From Planctomycetota bacterium (lineage in GTDB: Bacteria > Planctomycetota > Planctomycetia > Pirellulales > Pirellulaceae): a stretch of 41,926 bases of DNA. Positions 36,201 to 41,926 of this stretch are shown piece by piece; the stretch's first letter is position 1; each line of letters begins with the position of its first letter. Both the position numbers and the translations under genes were made by a program. Under the pieces are notes generated by a model. The model worked only from the letters and a program-made list of their open reading frames with translations, did not search any database and had not been told where the DNA came from. The stretch lies in the NCBI GenBank assembly GCA_026692885.1, contig JAPLNJ010000849.1, forward strand, positions 1 to 41,926, written 5' to 3'.

Positions 36201-36277
36201 ATGCGATTGCGACCACGGAACGGGCGAGAGGAGTGGAGCGTGATCTCAGTTTTCGCCCCGAAGCGGCAGCCACCTAG
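33212..36277 (+). CDS. CheB-CheR fusion with coiled coil and two PAS domains
   Basis: The 1021-residue protein combines a CheB methylesterase domain (about 18-200; S26 in GASAGG, H55 in VQHLAPDH, D148 in GTGSDG), a CheR methyltransferase domain (about 230-485; NFFRDPEAF, SAM site WTPGCSTGEEAYS, LISCRNLLIYL), a heptad coiled coil (about 690-775, repeated E-E-L/N-E-E-L units) and two PAS domains (about 778-890 and 905-1005). It would add and remove methyl groups on receptor glutamates in response to PAS-sensed signals. No chemotaxis operon or receiver domain is nearby. The start is GTG without a good ribosome binding site; a Pro-rich open stretch continues upstream without ATG. The last residues (LSFRPEAAAT) are encoded by DNA matching the edge of the composite repeat (TTTTCGCCCCGAAGCGGCAG), so the original C-terminus was replaced. 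Confidence 0.88.
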   Translation: MTAAEPGALPETQPQERFPIVGIGASAGGLAAFEAFFSGMPADTDPGMAFVLVQHLAPDHKSILTDLIRRYTRMHVFEVEDGMVVQPNCAYIIPPARDMAFLNGTLQLLEPSAPRGQRLPIDFFFRSLAQDQHERAICIVLSGTGSDGTLGVRAIKGEGGMAMAQNPASTEYDGMPRSALGTGLVDYELPPAEMPAQLIAYVAHAFGRPPLVATARPPKTDNALKKVFVLLRAQTSHDFSEYKPSTIHRRIERRMAVHQIETMEGYVKYLQRTPAEVELLFRDLLIGVTNFFRDPEAFQVLETQVIPKLFADRPANAVIRVWTPGCSTGEEAYSLAILLAERQEAMKQSFKVQVFATDIDSQAIATGRAGLYPASIAADLSPDRLARFFMPESDGSAYRIRKAIRDMLVFSEQNVIKDPPFSKLDLISCRNLLIYLGGDLQKKLLPLFHYALNPGGILFLGTSETVGDCHDLFVALDRKQKLYQRKEDFHSAGRMAPSRFVPPVTAIDVALPRAAGKTAASGKLLLRELTEQTLLQQVAPAGALVNGQGDVLYLHGRTGMYLEPAPGEAGINNILKMAREGLRRELATALHKAAGTKEIVHCLGLRVKTNGDFTTVNLTIRPVAAGLAATPEAPRYLVILEEAPVLSLPQGLPLDPAPSPQAARSASAGADGFETSTEPCADTEADALIAALKLELRAKEEYLQASHEELETSNEELKSSNEEMQSVNEELQSTNEELETSKEELQSVNEELATVNNELETKVADLSRANNDMNNLLAGTGIGTVFVDHQLHILRFTPTASVIINLILSDVGRPIAHVVSNLVGYDRLVADLQAVLNTLIPKELEVQTQAGKWYMMRMLPYRTMDNVIEGAVLTFVDITEMRRAKESLRTANDLLRLAVVVRDAHDAITVQDLDGRILAWNPGAVRMYGWSEAEALAMNVRERIPQGLREAALAKVHQLSLTEILEPYCTQRIAQDGTMLEVSLTSTALMNQAGQMYAIATTERARGVERDLSFRPEAAAT

Positions 36278-36351
36278 CACCCAACGCTATTTTGGCCCTT
36301 GTGCGTAAAGAATGAGACTTAGCGGTTCAGCAGGGACAGGGTGCGAGACAA

Positions 36352-36447
36352 GGGGTCAGACGTACAGATTTCAGTTTTCGCGGTCGTGTGCTCAAGCCCT
36401 TAAAGAGCCTTCTGCCCGCGAAAACTGAAATCTGTACGTCTGACCCC
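36352..36447. repeat. Perfect 32-bp inverted repeat, REPIN-like
   Basis: GGGGTCAGACGTACAGATTT... (36352-36383) and its exact complement (36416-36447) enclose 32 bases. The GGGGTCAGAC end is of the type mobilised in trans by REP-associated tyrosine (Y1) transposases in other bacteria. No such gene is in the window. Confidence 0.8.
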
Positions 36448-36505
36448 AGCTGGCAGTCCGTCTATGCGAAACCGTAAAACCCCATTCTTGACACCGACAA
36501 CCCCG

Positions 36506-36539
36506 AAAACCGTTTGGTGCTAGCACCAAACGGTTTTTT
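36506..36539 (+). terminator. Terminator-like hairpin with T-run
   Basis: AAAACCGTTTGGTGC (36506-36520) pairs exactly with GCACCAAACGGTTTT (36523-36537), and the T-run continues to six bases. It lies 230 bp after the CheB-CheR gene. Part of it belongs to a 30-bp repeat (36494-36523) also found at 32104. Confidence 0.6.
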
Positions 36540-36757
36540 CTCGACTGGGGCTTGGTCGAATTCCCAACCATCCGGACGATCCGCGGTCACTGCCAGCGTT
36601 TGCCTACGGGTACGGCTATATTCGAGGCGTGCTCCAGGCGGTGACGACCGGTGGCTGAAGTGTCCCGCGACGACCGCCCTCCAAGCGGTACCCTGCTCCG
36701 GCGAAATCCGAGGTTCGAGTTCTGAACTGTTGGTGTCCCTGGGGATTGCCTCGCCGG

Positions 36758-38005
36758 TTACGGTCTTTGTTCGGCAGCGAGCAGTTTTTTGGCTGCTTCC
36801 CGGAACAGCGGCACCATATTCTTGCCGTCCTCACGGGGCCAGTCGTTGTCCTGCTGTGCCAGGAAGATGGTGATCAAACCAAGCTTGGTATCGATGGTCA
36901 TCCACGTCCTGAACGAACCCCCGTGGCCAAGGCAGCCGTCTGCGCCGACGTCCCAGCAGAAACCGTAATTCGCCGCGATTTCCGGCGGCGTTTGCCGACT
37001 GGTCATGGTCTTGACGGCGGCTTCGGAAAGCACTCGTTGGCCCTCGAACACGCCGCCCTGGAGAATCATCTGGCAGAACTTCGCGACATCGCTCGCCGTG
37101 GAAAACAGGCCACTGCCCGGCATGGGTTGGCGTTGCCGGTCGCTGAGGGGATAGGAGAAGCGGGCCGCGTGGGTTTCCTCCAACGCACTTCTGTCCGCGT
37201 TCGTCCTGTAGAGCTTGGCGAGACGGTGGAGCTGTGCTTCGGTCGGCACGAAGGTACTGTCTTGCATGCTGAGCGGCTGGAGAAGCCGTTCCTCCATGAA
37301 CTTCTCAAACGCCACGCCCGCAATCACCTCGACGATTCGGGCAGCGGTACTAACGCCGGCACTAGAATAAAGTGATCGGGTGCCCGGCTCGAACTGCAAC
37401 GGCAGGAGCGCGTGGCTGCGCACCGCGTCGCGCAAGGTCAACCGGTCGAGTGTGGGCGATTCCATTGGAGACTGGTAGAGCAAGCCGCCCGTATGCGTCA
37501 GGAGGTGACGGATGCGCAACGGATGTTGCGGCTTCTTCAGCAGGACGTGGTCTGCGTCCTTTTCCGCGATGACCATTTGGCCTTTGAATTCTGGCAGGTA
37601 CTTCTCAACCGTGTCGTCGACGTTCACTCGGCCTTCGTCGACGAGGATCATCAGGGCCGCGGCGGTCATCGGCTTGCACATGGAAGCGATCCCGAACAGG
37701 CAGTCGGTAGTCATGGGCCTTTTCGCCGCGATGTCGGCCCAACCCACAGCCTCCAGGCTCAGCACCTTGTCCTTCGTCGCCACCAGGGTCACCGCCCCCG
37801 CCATCGTCTGACGGTCCACGAACGGACGCAACAGGTCGGCTATGCTCCGGTCGGCTATGCTCCGGGGCGCCTGCGGCACGGTGGTCTGCCCCTGAAGGCT
37901 GTTCCCCGCCGAATCCTGGAGTGGCCCGGCAAGACTGGAACTCAGCGACGGGACCAATGCCACAACGGCGAAGAACAGACATCGACGGGAAGAGCGAATT
38001 TGCAT
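36758..38005 (-). CDS. Exported serine hydrolase of the class C beta-lactamase fold
   Basis: From the ATG at 38005 the product has 415 residues with a signal peptide (FFAVVALVPSLSSSLAG). The frame extends to 38047 but without a better start. The nucleophile motif is S108-M-C-K111 in GIASMCKPMTA. The second motif, usually YxN, reads Y213-S-S215 in SLYSSAGVS, and the third is HGG (361-363) in CLGHGGSF. LLTHTGGL is also typical. The family includes esterases, D-aminopeptidases and penicillin-binding-like proteins; class C lactamase activity itself is unlikely. RSIAD is duplicated directly near the N-terminus (49-56) through a 15-base tandem repeat in DNA. It is convergent with CheB-CheR, with about 480 bp of repeats between. 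Confidence 0.85.
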   Translation of the reverse strand: MQIRSSRRCLFFAVVALVPSLSSSLAGPLQDSAGNSLQGQTTVPQAPRSIADRSIADLLRPFVDRQTMAGAVTLVATKDKVLSLEAVGWADIAAKRPMTTDCLFGIASMCKPMTAAALMILVDEGRVNVDDTVEKYLPEFKGQMVIAEKDADHVLLKKPQHPLRIRHLLTHTGGLLYQSPMESPTLDRLTLRDAVRSHALLPLQFEPGTRSLYSSAGVSTAARIVEVIAGVAFEKFMEERLLQPLSMQDSTFVPTEAQLHRLAKLYRTNADRSALEETHAARFSYPLSDRQRQPMPGSGLFSTASDVAKFCQMILQGGVFEGQRVLSEAAVKTMTSRQTPPEIAANYGFCWDVGADGCLGHGGSFRTWMTIDTKLGLITIFLAQQDNDWPREDGKNMVPLFREAAKKLLAAEQRP

Positions 38006-38159
38006 GGGTCTCTTAGTCTTTCCAGGTTTGCAGAAGCGCAGGTTCACCGGGAATCAGGAACCTGTGCCGGGCGGATCGAAGCAGGCACCATTGTGCCAGT
38101 TCCTGGGCCTGCGGACTAGCAGCGGGGATGGCGGAGCCAAAACGGAAAGGCGATAATTG

Positions 38160-38265
38160 TAAGTGCCCGCTCAGAAGTTTTCTGATATTCAGCACGAGAC
38201 AGAAACCCGGTTTTTGGAAAAAACCGGGTTTCTTTTCCCCCGACAACTTGTGAGCGGGTACTTAC
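38160..38265. repeat. Nested palindrome with AGAAACCCGGTTTT core
   Basis: The outer arms GTAAGTGCCCGCTCA (38160) and TGAGCGGGTACTTAC (38251-38265) differ at one base. The core arms AGAAACCCGGTTTT (38202-38215) and AAAACCGGGTTTCT (38220-38233) are exact complements and are followed by TTTT. The element lies between two divergent genes, about 75 bp before the M28 peptidase start. Confidence 0.8.
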
Positions 38266-38340
38266 CCGCAGTTGTGAAAGGACTCATCCACCTGGACTTT
38301 CCGTTCGTCGGCCCAGCCACTCAGAAACAAGGAGTATCCC

Positions 38341-39408
38341 ATGAGACGTGCAAGTGTTGCTGCCAAGCTGTTGATCTCGCTGCTCCTGATCGGTCACGTC
38401 GTCACGCCCGGTTGGTCCGCAGAACAGCCGACGGCGGAACTGAAACCCAATTGGGAACAGGTCTGGAGCCGGCCGCCAAACGACGCGACTATCCGCGGCC
38501 TGATGGGTGCCGTGGACGCGAAGCGGATGACGCAGCAACTGTTCCACATCGCCAAGGACCCGCTCCCAGTTCGCAAGCTGAACTTCACGCTGCCCGGCCA
38601 CGAGAAATGCACATTGCACGAGGCCGACGACTACCTCGCTGGCAAGCTGCAGTCGTGGGGCTATCAGGTGCAGCGGGAAGGCGTGAAAGTCCAGGCCTTC
38701 CGCTGCGACACCAGCCAGCCGAAGCACAGGCAGTACTCGCCGCCCAAGCCCGACGATCCGTGGTACACGGCGTACAATCTGTACGCCGAAAGGCCCGGCG
38801 GCTCGCGCCCCGATGAGCTCATCCTCGTCCTCGCGCACAAAGACTCGCAAAGCTGGTGCGACTCACCCGGCGCCAACGACAATGCGATCGGCACGGTCAG
38901 TGTCCTGGAACTGGCCTGTGTGCTGGCTCAGCACAAGCCGAATCGCACGATCCGGTTTCTGCTGTGCAATGAAGAGCACCTGCCGTGGACCAGCGTGACC
39001 GCCGCCAAAAACGCGAGGACCCGCGGCGATAAGATCGTGGGCGTCTTCAATCTGGACGGCGTGGGAGCGAAGCCGGCGGACCAAACCACGGCGGGAAAGA
39101 AAGTCAATGTGTCGGCCTATACCGAGCCCGCAGGCTTGCGTCTGGCGGAGTTGATGGGAGCGGTCAACACACAGTTTGGGATCGGTCTCGAACAACGCAG
39201 CGTGAAGCGGCCGGGACCCGGCGACGACGACGGTTCCTTTGTGCGAGCCGGCTACGCCGCCACGATCGTCAACATCGGCTCCTGGCCCTATGGAGATCCG
39301 AACTATCACGCCGAGGGCGACATCCCGGAACGCTGCGACGTGCCCAACGCGGCCCTCGTCGTGAAGGCCACCTTGGCGGCCGTGCTGACACTTGATCAAG
39401 AGCAATAA
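38341..39408 (+). CDS. Exported M28-family zinc peptidase
   Basis: The 355-residue protein has a signal peptide (LLISLLLIGHVVTPGWSA). The two-zinc site of the M28 family is visible: H166 in VLAHKDS (the usual HYDS reads HKDS), bridging D180 in GANDNAIG, the E211-E212 pair in LLCNEEH, D239 in FNLDG and H322 in NYHAEGD. The family comprises aminopeptidases and carboxypeptidases acting outside the cytoplasm. AAGGAG stands before the ATG. The lysine in place of Y/W after the first histidine is unusual but does not touch the ligands. It is monocistronic, divergent from the serine hydrolase. Confidence 0.87.
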   Translation: MRRASVAAKLLISLLLIGHVVTPGWSAEQPTAELKPNWEQVWSRPPNDATIRGLMGAVDAKRMTQQLFHIAKDPLPVRKLNFTLPGHEKCTLHEADDYLAGKLQSWGYQVQREGVKVQAFRCDTSQPKHRQYSPPKPDDPWYTAYNLYAERPGGSRPDELILVLAHKDSQSWCDSPGANDNAIGTVSVLELACVLAQHKPNRTIRFLLCNEEHLPWTSVTAAKNARTRGDKIVGVFNLDGVGAKPADQTTAGKKVNVSAYTEPAGLRLAELMGAVNTQFGIGLEQRSVKRPGPGDDDGSFVRAGYAATIVNIGSWPYGDPNYHAEGDIPERCDVPNAALVVKATLAAVLTLDQEQ

Positions 39409-39594
39409 GCCCCCAGCGACTGCTGGCTTGGAAGTTGCGAGTAGCAGAATTCGCCAGAATGCTGGCCGTTTCGCAGTGCATCAGTTAATCTCCCGTAGAA
39501 TACACCGCCATCGTTCGCTGCTCTTGAAGGAACATGCTGGCAGAGGTGTGACGGATTCGAGCGATGCGAGGTTTCCGCTGAATCTACACCTCGA
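39409..39594. other. Gap with a stray ribosome-binding-site-like start, no gene assigned
   Basis: AAGGAAC followed by ATG occurs at 39533, but the frame closes after five codons. This may be the decayed start of a lost gene. Nothing else is recognised. Confidence 0.3.
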
Positions 39595-41598
39595 ATGTTG
39601 CTGACACCAGGGAGGCACCAACCTTTTGTGTCTCGCCTCCCGCGACGGATTTTGTCCAGTTGTCGGCCTCGCCGCCTGGCGAATTGGGTGATGGACCTTG
39701 GGCCAGTTGGTAGTCAGCACACCCAGGGGGCAGACCTGGTGGCTCGGACACGCCAGGCAAGAACGCAGGTGGCCTACGGCGACGTCTACGGCAGCATGGA
39801 TCTGTCGTCCGAGAACGAACTGGTGCAGGCCGTGATCGCCAGGTACCTGCAGGGATTTGACAAGGATGGCATTACCCACGGCGGCATCGGCCTGGACAAC
39901 GCCGGGAAAGTGCCCCGAGACTTCCTGGAGGCACTGGCCCGCCGGCTGAACGCGCGCGGCCTAGGCATCGCCGCCAACGGCTGCCCGGACGAGTACCTCA
40001 CCTACATCGACTTCTTCGGCAACGAGGGCTTCCCGTTCTCCATCAACTACGCCCGCCGGGCGCGCGAGAAGGGCCTGCGCGGCATCCCGGGCGAGTTCAC
40101 CATGCAGCACCTCTCCGGCGGCGAGCTGGACGCTTACCTGAAGAGCAAGCTCTTCAACGGCATCGTCTTCTTCGGCTACACCAACGGCGGCACCGCTGCC
40201 GGGGCGAGCTACTCGGGCTACGGCTCACGGCCGGACGTGTACAACCACCAGCGCTGGGTGCTGCGTAAGCTGGTGCCGGTCTCCCGCGCCGTCCAGCTCG
40301 CCGGCCGCCAGCAGGACCCCGCCGCGAAGCTGGCATCGGCCGCGGCACCCGCCGACGAAGCCGGCGCGGCGCCTGCCGGGGTGGCAGTCAACGTCGAGGG
40401 CAAGGTCGAGGAAGTGCAGCGTCGCGAGGTCGGCCTCGACCGCATCACGGGGCGCTCGCCGGAGACGGGGCCGCTCATCGCTCGCTACGGGCGTGACGTC
40501 GCCAACGGGATGTACATCTTCGTGGACTCTGGTCAGCCGGAGGAAGTGGTCTGCGACGCGCAGCAGCTGGGCGTGCGTGTGGACACCCTGGTTTTCGACG
40601 AGTTCGCCGGGCGCGTGCTGGAAGCGAAGCTCGGCGAAGGTGCCCTCACCTTCAAGACATCCGAGGGACCCCGTGTGGTGCAGTTAGGCAGCGCGCCCAC
40701 CGTGGTGAAGAGCATCCTGGCACGCACCGCGGAGGGCCTGCGCCTGCAGCTCACTCAACGGGCGCTGGATCGCGAGTTGGGTACGGCCTTCCCGCGCAAG
40801 GCGTGGTCGCGGTTCTGCCAGGCGGGGAAGTGGGACGCCACCGTGGCACGCACCGGCAGGGGCAGCCTGGCGGTGGTGGGCGGCACCTACACCGCCACGA
40901 TGCCTCAGTGGAAGTACTTCAACCGCCAGGGCGCGGCGCAGTTCGTCTCGCTGAACCAGACCGCTCCCCAGCCCATCGTGGTGCGCGCCTTCAGCAGGGC
41001 CCGAGAAGTCGCCACTTCCGAGGAGGTCGTCCTCGACACTCCGGCCGCGCGCCGGCGCCACTTCGACGCCCGCGAGGGCCACACCTACTGCATGCACATC
41101 TACCTGGACTACCAGGACGGCCAGTGGCCCGAGGTGCACACCGTGCTCTTCTCGCCCGGCACCCACGACTGGGAGGAGAAGACCATCCGCGTGGGGCCTA
41201 GCCGCCCCGTGAAGACGGCCATGGTGCTGCTGGAATTTCACCAGCCTCAGGGCGCCGCATGGTTCGATGACCTGTCGCTTTCCAGCGGGAACGGGATCGA
41301 GCGCAACCTGCTGGCTGCCCCCGGCTTCGAGGAACAGGACTCGGCCGCCGCGGGGGCGCAGGCGATCAGCGAGAGGTATGAGAACCAGGTACAGACGCTG
41401 CTCAACTCGGTGGCAGCCGCCGCGAAGTCGGTTACGCCGGTGGAGACGCTCGCAGCGCTCGGAAAACAGGTAGACGACGTGGCCGCCTCGGTGACGGACA
41501 AGGGGCTAGCAGCGTACTTCCCCCGCGAACTCCGCGACCTGGAGGACGTGCGGGAGAAGCTGGAGATCTGCTCGCGTGTGCTGGCGGGGCAGGGGTGA
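39595..41598 (+). CDS. Uncharacterised protein, glycosidase-like, probably 5'-truncated
   Basis: The open frame gives 667 residues from an ATG without ribosome binding site. The first 60 or so residues look non-native; from about AYGDVYGSMDLSSENEL the sequence is protein-like. The next 150 residues (YLQGFDKDGITHGGIGLDN, GIAANGCPDEYL, NGIVFFGYTNGG) have the style of the C-terminal half of a TIM-barrel glycoside hydrolase. A beta-rich region follows, then a jellyroll-like carbohydrate-binding type domain (about 470-575, ending AAWFDDLSL), then a helical tail. There is no signal peptide, which fits loss of the 5' end. Third codon positions are more strongly G/C than in neighbouring genes, a sign of different origin. 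I do not recognise the precise family. Confidence 0.5.
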   Translation: MLLTPGRHQPFVSRLPRRILSSCRPRRLANWVMDLGPVGSQHTQGADLVARTRQARTQVAYGDVYGSMDLSSENELVQAVIARYLQGFDKDGITHGGIGLDNAGKVPRDFLEALARRLNARGLGIAANGCPDEYLTYIDFFGNEGFPFSINYARRAREKGLRGIPGEFTMQHLSGGELDAYLKSKLFNGIVFFGYTNGGTAAGASYSGYGSRPDVYNHQRWVLRKLVPVSRAVQLAGRQQDPAAKLASAAAPADEAGAAPAGVAVNVEGKVEEVQRREVGLDRITGRSPETGPLIARYGRDVANGMYIFVDSGQPEEVVCDAQQLGVRVDTLVFDEFAGRVLEAKLGEGALTFKTSEGPRVVQLGSAPTVVKSILARTAEGLRLQLTQRALDRELGTAFPRKAWSRFCQAGKWDATVARTGRGSLAVVGGTYTATMPQWKYFNRQGAAQFVSLNQTAPQPIVVRAFSRAREVATSEEVVLDTPAARRRHFDAREGHTYCMHIYLDYQDGQWPEVHTVLFSPGTHDWEEKTIRVGPSRPVKTAMVLLEFHQPQGAAWFDDLSLSSGNGIERNLLAAPGFEEQDSAAAGAQAISERYENQVQTLLNSVAAAAKSVTPVETLAALGKQVDDVAASVTDKGLAAYFPRELRDLEDVREKLEICSRVLAGQG

Positions 41599-41607
41599 TG
41601 TGGTTGG

Positions 41608-41790
41608 GGTATGGTGCCCGCACGCCGCAGCAGGTTCTTCGTCGGCATCGGCGCGTGGAGTTCGTTGCGCCAGGCGAGCAGTTGTGAGTGCAGTTCCTTA
41701 ATCAAGGTAGCTGGTGCCGTCGAGCGGATACTTCTCCGGCCGTGGCGCGCCGGCGACGGCGAGCAACGTCGGGTAAAGGTCCACGCTGGG
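41608..41790 (-). pseudogene. Sulfatase remnant with internal deletion
   Basis: Two sulfatase pieces lie in adjacent frames on the minus strand. The first (41790 to about 41700) reads SVDLYPTLLAVAGAPRPEKY, then PLDGTSYL, the conserved segment seen about 100 residues before the end of family proteins. The second (about 41702-41630) reads KELHSQLLAWRNELHAPMPT, which is the usual C-terminus. The stretch between them and everything upstream of SVDLYP is missing. The upstream break coincides with the edge of the composite repeat at 41791. Sulfatases are very numerous in planctomycetes, so loss of one is plausible. Confidence 0.7.
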
Positions 41791-41926
41791 GTGTTCAGTT
41801 TGTCTGATTCTGCGTTGAATTGGTGTTTTCCCGAATGCCTGATTTTGTTCCATTCTGGTTTGCCTCGCGGAGCGATTACGAAATCAAGGATGACCGAGTG
41901 GCCCCTGGGGCACCCCTGCTCGTGAT
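41791..41926 (+). repeat. Composite palindromic element, copy 4, tail only (cut by window end)
   Basis: GGTGTTCAGTTTGTCTGATT starts a stretch of about 135 bp that matches the complement of 3711-3843 with few differences, including GAATTGGTGTTTTCCCGAAT and GGATGACCGAGTGGCCCCT. The window stops exactly where copy 1 passes from tail into core, so a core probably follows outside. Confidence 0.85.

Overview
The window reads as chromosome from a member of the Planctomycetota, probably Pirellulales-like. It is GC-rich and holds a combination typical of that phylum: an exported protein with a planctomycete-type c-heme motif (CAKCH), an ECF sigma factor overlapping a Ser/Thr kinase that carries a membrane helix and a WD40 propeller, several Tat- or Sec-exported sugar-active proteins, and long intergenic gaps packed with nested palindromic repeats. 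No rRNA, tRNA, CRISPR array, intact transposase or phage gene was seen.

Layout. 1-6.7 kb: an exported protein that stops at a suspect TAG, a Tat-exported sugar isomerase/epimerase, a YhaM-type exoribonuclease and a c-heme/pseudo-peptidase fusion. 6.7-12.2 kb: a sulfur amino-acid block with two Cys/Met-metabolism PLP enzymes and cysteine synthase, interrupted by an unrecognised ORF and a VapBC toxin-antitoxin pair. 12.3-14.3 kb: an orphan HydE-like radical SAM enzyme, probably leaderless, convergent with an acidic membrane protein. 14.7-19.5 kb: five co-directional genes (SMP-30-like propeller, lyxose-isomerase-like cupin, SDR, deoxyribose-phosphate aldolase, zinc dehydrogenase) that look like a sugar or polyol catabolic set. 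19.5-25.8 kb: a methyltransferase-like protein and three exported proteins separated by repeat-rich gaps.

25.9-30.4 kb: the sigma-kinase-WD40 unit. The kinase and WD40 parts lie in different frames, and two palindromic repeats are translated in frame in the kinase linker. 30.7-36.3 kb: an exported Ala/Gln-rich protein, a second ECF sigma factor bracketed by inverted repeats, and a 1021-residue CheB-CheR-PAS protein whose last residues come from repeat DNA. 36.7-41.9 kb: a class C beta-lactamase-fold hydrolase, an M28 peptidase, a GC-rich ORF of different composition, a sulfatase remnant and a repeat copy cut by the window end.

The most distinctive feature is the set of dispersed, nested-palindrome elements. 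One composite family occurs three times in full and a fourth time at the right edge. Others flank genes, supply the last codons of a gene, or are translated inside one. Several genes next to repeats look damaged (left-edge protein, kinase/WD40, sulfatase remnant, remnant behind the SGNH hydrolase), which suggests a region that is actively losing or rearranging accessory genes.
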